Source: Planctomycetia bacterium | Lineage (GTDB): Bacteria; Planctomycetota; UBA1135; UBA2386 | Reading direction: 5' to 3' | NCBI GenBank assembly: GCA_005776365.1 | Contig: SXPK01000082.1 | Span: forward strand, 1-35,401 | DNA: 35,401 nucleotides | In this document: piece by piece, positions 7,958-16,795 of the stretch | Numbering within the stretch: position 1 is the first letter of the stretch | Layout: each line of letters starts with the position of its first letter | Made by a program: the position numbers and the translations under genes | Notes under the pieces: generated by a model | Database searches by the model: none | The model's input: the letters and a program-made list of their open reading frames with translations, nothing else | What the model was told of the DNA's origin: nothing

Positions 7958-8614
7958 TCAACGGGCGATCTCGATCGAGTAGTGACGGTCGCTGTTCATC
8001 GCGACCTTTGCATGACCGATGCCCGCCGCTTTGGCGACCTGCACCGCTTCCGTCAGCGTGAGGGCGGCGCACAACGACTGCAAGAGCAGTTGTTGTTGGT
8101 CCTTGGGCGCTTCGCCGGCGTGGAGCGCGACGAGTCGCTTGGCTTCGTCTAGTGAGACAGGTCGATAGAGGTCGCGAATCAGCAGCACGCCGCCTTTTTC
8201 CAACACTCGCGCCGCCTCGCGCACGAACAGAACCGGCTCCGGGATGTGGTGGAGGATCGTGTTGCTGAAAACGCCGTCGAATGCTGCTTCGGCGAATGGC
8301 AGCGCCTTCACGTCGGCGCGCGCAAACGTGACGCGGCCCTCGAGCCCGGCTCGCACGGCGGCTGGTCGAGCGATCTGCAGCATCGTCTCCGCTGCGTCGA
8401 CCCCGAGGATGCTGGGGATCGCGCTTTGCCGTGCGAGCAAGAAGGGGATGTCGCCTGGGCCGGTGCCGAGGTCGATCACCTTGCGGCACGAGCCGCCGCC
8501 CAGCGCCAAGAAACGGTCGACGAAGTGACCGTTGACAGTCGAGTGGTTCATCGAGGCGTAGCTCTGGGCCTCCTCGACGGTGTCCATGTATTCGGGCTCG
8601 AGCACGCGCTGCAT
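7958..8614 (-). CDS. UbiE-like class I SAM-dependent methyltransferase
   Basis: A 218-residue cytosolic methyltransferase. Motif I is KVIDLGTGPGDIPFLLAR (residues about 35-52), followed by ILGVDAAETML (strand 2 acidic residue), FARADVKALPFAEAAFDGVFSN, HHIPEPVLFVREAARVLEKGG and VLLIRDLYRP. This order matches the Methyltransf_11/UbiE group, which acts on small molecules or lipids; the substrate is not readable from sequence. The start at ATG 8612-8614 gives MQRVLEPEYMDT; the open frame continues upstream but that part lies antisense to the glycosyltransferase gene and has low-complexity content. It is divergent from the glycosyltransferase at 8684, leaving only 69 bases for promoters of both. 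Confidence 0.82.
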   Translation of the reverse strand: MQRVLEPEYMDTVEEAQSYASMNHSTVNGHFVDRFLALGGGSCRKVIDLGTGPGDIPFLLARQSAIPSILGVDAAETMLQIARPAAVRAGLEGRVTFARADVKALPFAEAAFDGVFSNTILHHIPEPVLFVREAARVLEKGGVLLIRDLYRPVSLDEAKRLVALHAGEAPKDQQQLLLQSLCAALTLTEAVQVAKAAGIGHAKVAMNSDRHYSIEIAR

Positions 8615-8683
8615 CGCGGCGATCTTTCGGAACCGAGAACCGGGTTCCAGTTTTCGGGCGGAAATGCCGATGGCACCGACCTC

Positions 8684-10921
8684 ATGAAGCCCGTCCGCCT
8701 GTACGGAGACCCGTTCGCCGCTTGCGGCGCCTCGTCCTCGCTCCGATCGGTTTTGGAGCGCTGCAGCGAACGTGGTTTCAAGCCAAGTCTCTGTCTGTTG
8801 CCGGTCAAGCCGAGCAAGGGCCGCGGCGACGGGACGATCGTGCTCGGTGGTGAGGCGGCGGGGACGGTCGCGGACATCTCCCCGGAGCTTCGCGCCCGCA
8901 TCGAAGAAGCCGCGCGTACTCCTGCTCCTTCGACTGCGCCGCTCGTGGTGTTCGCGCCGCACCGCTGGCGCCAGGACATGATTGCGCTGGCCGGCCTCGA
9001 GTGGCCCATGGCGTGCGCCGTCATGCAGGGCGGCGTCGATTCGACCGAAGCGACGCTGACTCGCGTCGAAGCAGAACTGCGCTGGGCCGGCACTGAGGAT
9101 CCGGCGATCTGCGGCGACCTCGAAGAACTCGAAGCTTGGGCCGAACTGCCCTCGCCTCCGGCACACGGACCAGTGCTGCACGTCGGTTCGGACGATCCAT
9201 CGGCGGGCACCGACGTCGCGATCCGAGCCTTCCTCGCCGCGACTCGCGGGCATGACCGCATGCTGCGCATCGTGCTGCCCGAGTCGGCCAACCTCGGCGC
9301 GATCCGCCTCGCTGCGCTTGCCGAAGAAGTCGGCGGCGTCGACGCACTGGCGCGGATCGAGTTCGTGCTCGGTGCACTGTCGCCTTCGCACGCGGCCGAT
9401 TGCGCTGCGGTGCTGCATCCGATTCGCCGACTCTGCGCCGGCGACGCGTTGGCCCAGTTGCTGGCATCGGGCCGCCCCGTGGTGGCAACGCGATGGAACG
9501 CGACGGCTGCCGCGCTCGCGGCACCAGGCGTTTGCGTTCCGGTCGGCGGCGCGATCACGCGCGGCCCCGATGGGCTGCCATGGTGCGAGCCCGATCTCGC
9601 CAATGTCGTCGCTGCGTTGAAGCACGCGCTGGTCGATGCCGAGAAGGCCAAGGTCATCGGCATGCGCGCGCGCTCGCACGCGCTGTCGGAGCTTTCTGCC
9701 GATCGACCGTCAGCGCCGCCAAGGCCGATGGCCAGGCCGCGCACTCGGCCCGTCGTCGTGCTCGAGGCGCCGTTCTTCGAACTCTCGTCCTCGTCGGAGC
9801 TGAGCATCGACACCGCACGCGCGCTCGCACGTCGCGCCAACGTCGAACTCAAGCTCGTCCCGAGCGGCCCGTTCCGTCATGACTTGGCCGCGTTCCGTGA
9901 ACGCGCGCCGGGCCTCGATCCGTTCTTCGCGCGCGACCCTGGCGAGGTTGACCTGTGGCTATCGACCGGATGGCCGCCGCGTGTGCAGCGTCCGTCGTGT
10001 CGCTCCTTCGCTGCCCGCATCGACTGGGAGTATGGCGCGCTGCCAACCGACCTTGTTCCGCTCGTCGCAAGCGAAGCGGACCGCGTCGTGGTGCACAGCC
10101 AGCATGTCGAGCGCACGATCGCGGCCGCCGGCTGCGACAGCGCTCGCATCGTCCGCATTCCGCATGGCGTCGATGGCGCGGTGTTTCACGAAGGCGCAGA
10201 GCCTGACGCAGAGCTCGTTGCGTGGAAGGGCGAGTTGCCGATGGTGCTGTTCGTGGGCGGCATGGTGTTCCGCAAGGGATTCGACGTGCTGCTGCGCATG
10301 GCCCTCGAAGCCTCGCGTCGTGGCGTCAAGTTCGCGCTGTGCCTCAAGGCCATCGGCCACGACCACCACTACGCGGGCTTTCACATGGAAGAACTCGCGC
10401 GCAGACTCGCCGCCACTCCTGGCGCGCCGCCGGTGCGCATCCTCGACGGCGACTATTCGCGCGCACAGCTCGCGTCGATCTATCGCGCCGCGGACTTGCT
10501 CGTGCATCCGTATCGCGGCGAAGGCTTCGGCTTGCCGGTGCTCGAAGCGCGCGCTGCCGGAGTGCCAGTCCTCGTGACCCGCGGCGGCTCGACGGATGAC
10601 TTCGCGGTTGGTCCGGGCTGCGTCGGCATCCCAGCGATCCGTCGGAGCATCGAACTTCCTGGCGCGCACCAGGGCCAGCCTTGGCTCCTGGAGCCGGACG
10701 CCGAGGCGGCGAGCGGCCTGCTCGTGCAGTGCCTGCAACAATTGCCAGCGCTGCGTCAGGCGGCGATGGCAGAAGCGTCGTCCGTGCGTGCGACCTTCTC
10801 TTGGGATGCCGCGGCCGAGGCGATCGAAGCGATGGCCACGGGGACGGCGTCCGCCGCAGTGCAGAAGCCAGAGGCGGTCAGCATCTTGGTGTCGAAGAAG
10901 CCAACGCTGGTCGTCGGCTGA
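8684..10921 (+). CDS. Two-module glycosyltransferase (C-terminal GT4 family)
   Basis: A 745-residue protein with two glycosyltransferase-like halves. Residues about 150-340 look like the nucleotide-sugar-binding half of a GT-B enzyme (HVGSDDPSAGTDVAIRAF, then LAQLLASGRPVVATRWNATA) but lack a clear E-x7-E motif and may be degenerate. Residues about 353-700 form a full GT4-type GT-B domain: PVVVLEAPFFE start, VVVHSQHVERTIAAAG, RIVRIPHGVD, FVGGMVFRKGFDVLLRMA, LASIYRAADLLVHPYRGE, and E-x7-E as EGFGLPVLE (residues 613-621). Such enzymes transfer sugars from nucleotide donors with retention of configuration. It lies 167 bases upstream of flgB on the same strand, so flagellar glycosylation is possible but unproven. 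The start at ATG 8684 has no strong ribosome-binding site. Confidence 0.85.
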   Translation: MKPVRLYGDPFAACGASSSLRSVLERCSERGFKPSLCLLPVKPSKGRGDGTIVLGGEAAGTVADISPELRARIEEAARTPAPSTAPLVVFAPHRWRQDMIALAGLEWPMACAVMQGGVDSTEATLTRVEAELRWAGTEDPAICGDLEELEAWAELPSPPAHGPVLHVGSDDPSAGTDVAIRAFLAATRGHDRMLRIVLPESANLGAIRLAALAEEVGGVDALARIEFVLGALSPSHAADCAAVLHPIRRLCAGDALAQLLASGRPVVATRWNATAAALAAPGVCVPVGGAITRGPDGLPWCEPDLANVVAALKHALVDAEKAKVIGMRARSHALSELSADRPSAPPRPMARPRTRPVVVLEAPFFELSSSSELSIDTARALARRANVELKLVPSGPFRHDLAAFRERAPGLDPFFARDPGEVDLWLSTGWPPRVQRPSCRSFAARIDWEYGALPTDLVPLVASEADRVVVHSQHVERTIAAAGCDSARIVRIPHGVDGAVFHEGAEPDAELVAWKGELPMVLFVGGMVFRKGFDVLLRMALEASRRGVKFALCLKAIGHDHHYAGFHMEELARRLAATPGAPPVRILDGDYSRAQLASIYRAADLLVHPYRGEGFGLPVLEARAAGVPVLVTRGGSTDDFAVGPGCVGIPAIRRSIELPGAHQGQPWLLEPDAEAASGLLVQCLQQLPALRQAAMAEASSVRATFSWDAAAEAIEAMATGTASAAVQKPEAVSILVSKKPTLVVG

Positions 10922-11088
10922 CCGACGCGGCGCTTGCCGTCTGGCAAAAGGCGCGTGGCAATCCTTTGTGCGCCGGGCTCCGACAGATCGCGCCGCGGCT
11001 TGAGCGCGTTTTGCCACGGAATCCGGAACTCCCGTCCTCAAGGCGGGATCCGCGCACTGCCGATGTCGTGTTTGCAGGCAGAGGAACC
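10922..11088 (+). promoter_or_regulatory. Leader region before the flagellar cluster (weak sigma-54-like match)
   Basis: These 167 bases separate the glycosyltransferase stop from flgB. At 10956-10970 TGGCA and TTTGTG are spaced like the -24/-12 elements of a sigma-54 promoter, but the essential GC of the -12 element is GT here, so the match is poor. A five-base-pair hairpin (TTGCC/GGCAA) at about 10934-10947 has no T-run. A GAGGA ribosome-binding site at 11081-11085 precedes flgB. Confidence 0.2.
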
Positions 11089-11436
11089 ATGATCGACTTC
11101 GATCGCGACACCGCGTTTACGAGAAAGCTGATCGACGCGCTCGATGCGCGCGCGAAGGCTTCGCTTCACAACATCGCGAACCAGAACGTGCCTGGCTTCA
11201 AGCGCCAGGAGGTCCGGTTCGAGGAACAGCTCAAGAAGCACATGGAGACGGGGGCTCCCGTCGTCGATGCGAAAGTCACGGTGACGCGGGACACTTCTGG
11301 CGCGCCAGGCATGAACAACGTGTCGCTCGTGGAAGAGGCTGCGCTGCTCGACAAGACCAAGCTGCTCCATGAATTCGCCACGCGGCGGATGGGCGGTTAC
11401 TTCGGCACGCTCAACAAGGCCATCTTCGGCAGGTGA
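11089..11436 (+). CDS. flgB: Flagellar basal-body rod protein FlgB
   Basis: A proximal rod subunit of the flagellar axial structure, exported by the flagellar type III system and assembled on the MS ring. The 115-residue protein shows the N-terminal rod signature HNIANQNVPGFKRQEVRFEEQL (about residues 28-49) and a C-terminal helix with DKTKLLHEFATRRMGGYFGTLNKAI. The length is slightly short for FlgB (usually 115-140). The start at ATG 11089 is supported by GAGGA four bases upstream; the open frame extends further upstream but is not coding-like. It is the first gene of a twelve-gene flagellar block that continues without strand change to 20474, and is followed by flgC eight bases later. Confidence 0.92.
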   Translation: MIDFDRDTAFTRKLIDALDARAKASLHNIANQNVPGFKRQEVRFEEQLKKHMETGAPVVDAKVTVTRDTSGAPGMNNVSLVEEAALLDKTKLLHEFATRRMGGYFGTLNKAIFGR

Positions 11437-11444
11437 GGCGAGTC

Positions 11445-11903
11445 ATGGCGGATCCAGTAAAGGGCGCGTTTCAAGGCTTCGACATCGCGGCGGCGGGACT
11501 TCGCGCCGAGATGATGCGATCGGAGATCGTCGCTGCCAACCTCGGCAACATGCACCGCACGGGCAACTCGCAAAACGAGCCCTACCGTCGCAAGTCGGTC
11601 GTGTTCCAGGAAGTGCTCGATCGCGTGCAGTCGGCAAAGTCGACGCCGGGCGGCCAACAGGTCGCGGCTGGCGTGACGGTGAAGGCCGTCGTCGAAGACA
11701 ACAAGACGCCGTTCCCGACCTTTCGCGACCCAGGCCATCCTGACGCGGACAAGGATGGGTGGGTGATGCGTAGCAATGTCGACGTCTTCCAAGAACTCGT
11801 CGACCTGTCTGTCATCGAGCGCAGCTTCGAGGCCAATCTGGCGTCGATGCGCAGCTACCGCTCGATGTTGCAGAACACGTTGAACAACATGCGGCCGTCG
11901 TAA
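11445..11903 (+). CDS. flgC: Flagellar basal-body rod protein FlgC
   Basis: A second proximal rod protein, stacked with FlgB, FlgF and FlgG between the MS ring and hook. The N-terminus has the family's FDIAAAGLRAEMMRSEIVAANLGNMHRT, the equivalent of the VVAENLANANT signature, and the C-terminus has SNVDVFQELVDLSVIERSFEAN, the usual NVDxxxEMVxMIxAxRxYEAN motif with some substitutions, ending in MLQNTLNNM. The length of 152 residues is normal. ATG 11445 is chosen over GTG 11433, which overlaps the flgB stop; a GTGAGG purine run is at 11434-11439. It is followed by fliE after 26 bases. Confidence 0.93.
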   Translation: MADPVKGAFQGFDIAAAGLRAEMMRSEIVAANLGNMHRTGNSQNEPYRRKSVVFQEVLDRVQSAKSTPGGQQVAAGVTVKAVVEDNKTPFPTFRDPGHPDADKDGWVMRSNVDVFQELVDLSVIERSFEANLASMRSYRSMLQNTLNNMRPS

Positions 11904-11929
11904 GGCGCCGCGAACGCTGAGGAACACCG

Positions 11930-12289
11930 ATGAGCAGCATGGGAATCGAAGGCGGAACGGGACCTGCGATGCGCGGGACCTACGCGAGCCTGCTTGGCTC
12001 GCGCGGGATCGGCGTGCAGGAACCGAAGCCGCAGAGCGGCGAAACCGCTCCGGCCGCTGGCGCGCAGAAGAACGCGTTCGGCGGCGTGCTCGCCGACGCG
12101 CTCGAGCGCGTCGACTCGCTGCAATCGGACGTCGGGCAGAAGACGGAAGCGCTTGCCATGGGCGAGCCCGTCGCGCTGCACGACGTGATGTCGTCGATGG
12201 CGAAGAGCGAAGTTGCGTTCAACTTCGTGCTCGAGGTGCGCAATCGCCTCGTCGACGCCTGGGAAAAGCTGTCGCGATCGGTGGTCTGA
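11930..12289 (+). CDS. fliE: Flagellar hook-basal body protein FliE
   Basis: FliE joins the MS ring to the proximal rod and is one of the first substrates of the flagellar exporter. The 119-residue protein has a Gly/Ser/Pro-rich N-terminus, then the conserved helical part: FGGVLADALERVDSLQSDVGQK, MGEPVALHDVMSSMAKSEVAF (the family's G-x-x-DLHxVMxAxxKA region) and VLEVRNRLVDAWEKLSR at the end. The start ATG 11930 follows a TGAGGA ribosome-binding site (11918-11923). fliF begins three bases after the stop. Confidence 0.93.
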   Translation: MSSMGIEGGTGPAMRGTYASLLGSRGIGVQEPKPQSGETAPAAGAQKNAFGGVLADALERVDSLQSDVGQKTEALAMGEPVALHDVMSSMAKSEVAFNFVLEVRNRLVDAWEKLSRSVV

Positions 12290-12292
12290 GCC

Positions 12293-13819
12293 ATGCGTCA
12301 ATTCCTGACCGAACTCCAGAAGAACTTGTCGGGCATCTGGTCCCGTCTCGACGGCGGCCAACGTCTGATCGTCGCTTCCGTGATGCTCGCTGCCGTCGTC
12401 GGCCTGTCCGCGATCCTCTGGTTCGCAGGTCAGCCGAGCTACGTCACCGTGCTCGAGCCTGCGACCAGCGAAGACATGCGCAATGCCAAGCGCGTGTTGA
12501 GCCAGGCCGGCGTCCCGACGATTCCCGACGAAACGGGCCGCGGCCTTCTCGTCGATCGCACTCACTACGGTATGGCGCGCAACGCGCTGATCGAAGGCGG
12601 CTTGCTCGACAAGAGCCAGCGCAGCCTGCTCGACTCCAGCCTCGTCGAAGATTCCGACACCAAGCGCTTCAAGCTCGAAGCCGCGACCCGTGCCCAAGCC
12701 GAGTCGGCGATCGCCGCGCTCGCCGGCGTGCAAGGCGCGACCGTCACGGCGAGCAAGCCCAAGCGCTCGGTCTTCCGCGACCGCGACAACGAGACCGCGC
12801 CGCAGGCCACCGTCGCGCTGCGTCTGCGCCCCGAGGCATCGTTCGAAGCTGTGGCCCGCAGCGCGTCGTCGCTCGCTTCTTCGCAGTTGGGAATCCCGAT
12901 GACGAACGTCGAGGTCTTCGACGCCGCCAATCCCGCGCAGCGCTGGCGTTACGACCCCGATCGCGAGGCAGGCGGCGGCTCGGCCGAGTTTCTCGCGATG
13001 GAACGTCGTCTGGCGGCCGAACGGACCGCCAAGGCCCAGGATGCCCTGGACGCTATTCATCCCGGCAAGATCAAGGTCACCGTCGGTGTCGAACTCGACC
13101 CGCAATGGGAGATCACCAGCCAGCGGGTTCTGTCGCCCGAGCCGATCGTGATGAGCGACAGCATGACGAAGGACACCAGCGACAACAGCGAGAGCAGTTC
13201 GACCGCGGCTGGCGACCCGAGCGTCGCGACGCCGAGCAACGTGGGCACGCAGCCGCGCACGGCGAACTCGACCAAGAAGGAGACGCGCGATCGGACCTAC
13301 ATGTCCGACATCGGCGAGCGCCGCAGCGGCAAGCTCGCGCCTGAGGTCAAGCGCCTGTCCGTCGCGCTGATCTACGATCGCGCACTCGAACAACTGCCCG
13401 GCTTCGACAAGCAGAACCTCGTCAACGTCGTGAAGTCGATCGTTGGCTGGGATCCTGCGCGTGACCAGGACGTCGCGTTCAGCTCGATGGCCGGCGACTT
13501 CGCGCCAGAAGAACCGATCGTCGTCGAGAGCGGACCGACCTTTGCCGACACCGCCAAGCAGTGGGGGCCGACCATCGGCCAGCTCGTCGGCGTCGTGCTC
13601 GTCATCATGTTCTTGAAGAGCATGCTGAAGCCGCAGGGTGCGCGGGCAGCCGTTGCGTCCGCGGAGCAGAGCTTGGCCGTGTCGACGGTCGACGAGTCGA
13701 AGTTGCCGCCTGAGGAACAGCAGAAGCGGATGCGCCGCGAGATCGAACGCACGATCGTCAATGACCCCGCCGCGCTCGCGAAGATGCTCGAGAGCTGGCT
13801 TGCGGAGCAAAAGGCCTGA
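12293..13819 (+). CDS. fliF: Flagellar MS-ring protein FliF
   Basis: FliF builds the membrane-spanning MS ring, the base on which rod, switch complex and export gate assemble. The 508-residue protein has a first transmembrane helix at about residues 25-46, the ring-building motifs (LSQAGVPTIPDETGRGLLVDR, RNALIEGGLLDKSQRSLLDSS, EAATRAQAESAIAAL, VTASKPKRSVF), a long Ser/Thr-rich linker around residues 285-335, and a second transmembrane helix at about 424-442 (IGQLVGVVLVIMFLKSML). The C-terminal cytoplasmic tail (DPAALAKMLESWLAEQKA) matches the FliG-binding helix of other FliF proteins. It is slightly shorter than the E. coli protein (552). It is followed by fliG after six bases. Confidence 0.96.
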   Translation: MRQFLTELQKNLSGIWSRLDGGQRLIVASVMLAAVVGLSAILWFAGQPSYVTVLEPATSEDMRNAKRVLSQAGVPTIPDETGRGLLVDRTHYGMARNALIEGGLLDKSQRSLLDSSLVEDSDTKRFKLEAATRAQAESAIAALAGVQGATVTASKPKRSVFRDRDNETAPQATVALRLRPEASFEAVARSASSLASSQLGIPMTNVEVFDAANPAQRWRYDPDREAGGGSAEFLAMERRLAAERTAKAQDALDAIHPGKIKVTVGVELDPQWEITSQRVLSPEPIVMSDSMTKDTSDNSESSSTAAGDPSVATPSNVGTQPRTANSTKKETRDRTYMSDIGERRSGKLAPEVKRLSVALIYDRALEQLPGFDKQNLVNVVKSIVGWDPARDQDVAFSSMAGDFAPEEPIVVESGPTFADTAKQWGPTIGQLVGVVLVIMFLKSMLKPQGARAAVASAEQSLAVSTVDESKLPPEEQQKRMRREIERTIVNDPAALAKMLESWLAEQKA

Positions 13820-13825
13820 TCTGTC

Positions 13826-14860
13826 ATGCCCGCAACCCCGAACAAGAAGGACGCCAGATCGCAGACCCCGGACCGGGCGATCGCGACGTTGTTGCTGTCT
13901 ATCGATCAGGAACTCTCGGCAAAGGTGCTGCGGCATCTCTCCGACGACGCGGTCGACCGGATCACGCGCGCGATGCAGGAGTTGCAGGAACTCAGCATCG
14001 ACCGTGACAGCATTCGCAAGTCCTACGACAACGCCGTGCAGCGCATGCGCCAGGACGACATCGCGATCGGCGACGTTGGCGGCGCGATGCAAAGCGTGCT
14101 GGTGAAGGCGTTCGGCGAAGGCCGCGGCGCCGACGTGACCAAGCGGGCGAACAACGACATTCTCGCCAAGAAGCCGTTTGCGATGTTCGAGGCGCTGACC
14201 GCCGAGGACCTCGCCAACCTGCTGACCGAGGAGCACCCGCAGATCGCGGCGGTGTTCATGGCGCACTTGGACCGGAAGAAGGGCGGCGAAGTCCTGCGCT
14301 TTCTCGAAGAGGACATGCGCGCGGACCTGATCCAGCGCGTCGCCAATCTCGACCGCACCCCGCCAGAGGTCGTGCAGCGCGTGCTCGAGGTGATGCGCAA
14401 GAAGGTCAAGGACCTCGGCCTCACCACGCTGCGCGCCGAGCCCAAGGCATGGGTCAAGGCGGCGGCGCAGATCCTCAACAACATGGGCGGCGGCGAGAAG
14501 GCGATCCTCGAGAAGATCGAGGGCGCCGACGCGCCGATGGCCGCTGCGATCCGAGACGAGATGTTCACCTTCGACGACATCCAGAAGCTGGACAAGAAGG
14601 CGATGCAGAAGATCCTGGCCGCAGTCGATTCTCGAAACCTCGCCGTCGCATTGAAGGCCGCAATCCCGAGCGTGGAGCAGTGCATCCTCGGCAACCTCAG
14701 CAAGCGCGCCGCCGACATGGTTCGCGAGGAGCGTGACTCGCTTGGTCCGACGCCGCTCTCCGAGGTCACTGCCGCGCAGAACGAGATCCTGAAGCTGATT
14801 CGCGACATGGTCGACAAGGGCGACATCCAAGTTGGCGCGGGTGCGGAACAACTCGTCTAA
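13826..14860 (+). CDS. fliG: Flagellar motor switch protein FliG
   Basis: FliG is the rotor protein of the C ring. It binds FliF at its N-terminus and interacts with the stator at its C-terminus to generate torque and switching. The 344-residue protein has all three domains: the N-terminal domain, the middle domain with the EHPQ motif (TEEHPQIAAVFMAHLDRKKG, about residues 133-152), and the C-terminal domain with the charged torque helix (FTFDDIQKLDKKAMQKILAAVD) followed by LGNLSKRAADMVREE. The length is normal (about 330-345). The start ATG 13826 is the first in frame after the fliF stop. fliH begins seven bases after the stop. Confidence 0.97.
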   Translation: MPATPNKKDARSQTPDRAIATLLLSIDQELSAKVLRHLSDDAVDRITRAMQELQELSIDRDSIRKSYDNAVQRMRQDDIAIGDVGGAMQSVLVKAFGEGRGADVTKRANNDILAKKPFAMFEALTAEDLANLLTEEHPQIAAVFMAHLDRKKGGEVLRFLEEDMRADLIQRVANLDRTPPEVVQRVLEVMRKKVKDLGLTTLRAEPKAWVKAAAQILNNMGGGEKAILEKIEGADAPMAAAIRDEMFTFDDIQKLDKKAMQKILAAVDSRNLAVALKAAIPSVEQCILGNLSKRAADMVREERDSLGPTPLSEVTAAQNEILKLIRDMVDKGDIQVGAGAEQLV

Positions 14861-14867
14861 GAACGTC

Positions 14868-15473
14868 ATGGCAACCGGACGCAACGCGATCGCGCTCGAA
14901 GCCCCGCTCCTCGGAGTGCGCACGCTGTCGCGTTCGCTGCTTGCGGACGAAGCGACGGCTGGCAAGGTCAAGTGGCTCGTGTCGCTGGGCGAGCAGAAGA
15001 ATCGCCGCGATGCTGAATTGAAGGCGATGCAGGGCATTGCCCAGGCCGTCTTGCGCGCGACGCAGCAGTCGCACGCGATGGTGGCACAACGGGCTGAAGA
15101 GCTTTCGGCCCTCGTCGTCGAATTGGGCCTTGCCGTCGCCCGCGAGATCGTCGGCGACGCGCTCGATCGCGGCGCGACGGATCCGACCGAGGCCGTTGTT
15201 CATTGCCTGCGCGACTGCGTTCATGGCGCCAACGACAGCGATCTCGTCGTGAAGCTACATCCAGAAGATCACGCGCTCGTCAGCAGGCAGCTCGCCGCGA
15301 TGCCTGATCTTGCCGATGCCGTCGCAAAATCGAAGTTCGTCGCCGACGCATCGCTCGGCCGCGGCGAAGTCCGTGCGTCGACCGAAGCTGGCAAGCTGCG
15401 CTACGACCCGCGCGAGACCTTCGAACGCGTGGCCGCAGCAGTTCGCAATGCCGCGCATGGCGGGATGCCGTGA
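14868..15473 (+). CDS. fliH: Flagellar assembly protein FliH (export ATPase regulator)
   Basis: FliH binds the export ATPase FliI as a dimer, inhibits it, and docks it to the C ring. It is assigned mainly by position between fliG and fliI and by architecture, because the family diverges strongly. The 201-residue protein has an Ala/Glu/Gln-rich helical stretch (about residues 40-90) and then a V-ATPase subunit E-like C-terminal part (LVVELGLAVAREIVGDALDR, then LVVKLHPEDHALVSRQ, then SLGRGEVRASTEAGKLRYD). The ending, where fliI starts inside the last codons (GTG overlapping the stop), supports co-translation. The start ATG 14868 is preferred over an upstream GTG at 14832 inside fliG. Confidence 0.88.
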   Translation: MATGRNAIALEAPLLGVRTLSRSLLADEATAGKVKWLVSLGEQKNRRDAELKAMQGIAQAVLRATQQSHAMVAQRAEELSALVVELGLAVAREIVGDALDRGATDPTEAVVHCLRDCVHGANDSDLVVKLHPEDHALVSRQLAAMPDLADAVAKSKFVADASLGRGEVRASTEAGKLRYDPRETFERVAAAVRNAAHGGMP

Positions 15474-16795
15474 GCCCGCGCGCCCCATTGCCGCCGCATC
15501 TGTTGGCTGCCCTTGACGCGGGTCGTGCGCAAAATCGCATGGTCGCCGAGGGTCGGGTGAAGGCGATCTCCGGCATCGCGATCCGGGTCACCGGCCTGCG
15601 CGCCGCGATCGGTGACGTGTGCACGATCCATCCGCAAGGCGGTCGCGAGGAGATCCCCGCCGAGGTCGTTGGTTTTGACGCCGGGGAGGCCGTCGTGCTC
15701 GCTCTTGGCGCCAATCAAGGCGTCGCGCCGTGGGATCTCGTTCGCAACGACCATCGCACGCTGCAGGTGCCGGTCGGAGCGTCATTGCTCGGCCGCGTGC
15801 TCGATGCGCTCGGTCGCCCGATCGACGGCGGACCGCCGCTCGACGCGCCGACGCGTTCGATCTCAGGCGCTGCGCCTGCGCCACTCGAACGCTCCCCGAT
15901 CCACGAGCCGCTGATCACCGGCGTGGCGGCAATCGATGGCTTCACGACATGCGGCAAGGGGCAGCGCGTCGGGATCTTCGCCGGATCAGGCGTGGGCAAG
16001 TCGACCTTGATGGGAACGATCGCGAAGAGCGACGCCGCGCAGGTCAACGTGATTGCGATGATCGGCGAGCGTGGGCGCGAAGTGGGCGAGTTCCTCACCG
16101 AAGCGCTCGGCCGCGAGGGCATGGCAAAGTCGGTCGTCATTGCTTGCACTTCGGATCAAGCGCCGATGCTGCGACTGAAGGCGCCGCTGGTGGCGGTCAC
16201 GATCGCCGAGGCATTCCGCGAACAAGGGCTGGACGTCTTGTTCTTGATGGACAGCGTGACGCGATTTGCGATGGCAGCGCGCGAAGTCGGCCTCGCGGCC
16301 GGCGAGCCGCCGACGCTGCGCGGATACCCGCCGTCGTTGTTCGCCAAGATGCCCCAGCTCGTGGAGCGTCTGGGCAACGACGGTCGCGGTTCGATCACGG
16401 GTTTGCTGACGGTGCTCGTCGATGGTGACGACATGAACGAGCCGGTGTCCGACGCATTGCGCGGCTACCTGGACGGTCACATCGTGCTGTCGCGCAAGCT
16501 TGCGGAGCGCGGCCGATTCCCGGCTGTCGACGTGCTGGCTTCGATCAGCCGTCTGATGCCCAAGGTCACGACCAAGGAGCATCAAGCGCGCGCCAAGAAG
16601 GTGCGCGAGTGGCTCGCGCACTACGAAGAGAACAAGGACCTGGTCACGGTCGGCGCCTACAAGAAGGGCGGCGATCCACTGCTCGACCAAGCGATTGCGC
16701 GTCTGCCGCAGATCGAGGACCTGTTGTTCCACGGCGCCTCGTCGCGGCCCGCCGCCGACACGCAAAAGCGCATGCAGCAGATCGCCGGCATCTGA
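15470..16795 (+). CDS. fliI: Flagellum-specific export ATPase FliI
   Basis: FliI is the F1-ATPase-beta-like hexameric ATPase that energises and chaperones flagellar type III export at the cytoplasmic face. The 441-residue protein shows Walker A GSGVGKST (about residues 173-180), VIAMIGERGREVGEFL (catalytic Glu), Walker B with LDVLFLMDSVTRFA, the family's GEPPTLRGYPPSLFAKMPQLVER, and GSITGLLTVLVDGDDMNEPVSDALRGYLDGHIVLSR. The length is normal. It starts with GTG 15470, overlapping the last four bases of fliH. The flagellar assignment over other type III ATPases rests on its neighbours. Confidence 0.97.
   Translation: MSPRAPLPPHLLAALDAGRAQNRMVAEGRVKAISGIAIRVTGLRAAIGDVCTIHPQGGREEIPAEVVGFDAGEAVVLALGANQGVAPWDLVRNDHRTLQVPVGASLLGRVLDALGRPIDGGPPLDAPTRSISGAAPAPLERSPIHEPLITGVAAIDGFTTCGKGQRVGIFAGSGVGKSTLMGTIAKSDAAQVNVIAMIGERGREVGEFLTEALGREGMAKSVVIACTSDQAPMLRLKAPLVAVTIAEAFREQGLDVLFLMDSVTRFAMAAREVGLAAGEPPTLRGYPPSLFAKMPQLVERLGNDGRGSITGLLTVLVDGDDMNEPVSDALRGYLDGHIVLSRKLAERGRFPAVDVLASISRLMPKVTTKEHQARAKKVREWLAHYEENKDLVTVGAYKKGGDPLLDQAIARLPQIEDLLFHGASSRPAADTQKRMQQIAGI

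Noticed and set aside
10956-10970. Sigma-54 promoter for the flagellar cluster
   Set aside because: Spacing fits, but the -12 element has GT in place of the near-invariant GC; listed only as a low-confidence region.
11855-15037. A 1060-codon open frame on the minus strand across the flagellar genes
   Set aside because: It lies antisense to flgC, fliE, fliF, fliG and fliH, all clearly coding, and its translation is His/Arg/Asp-rich low-complexity text typical of high-GC shadows.
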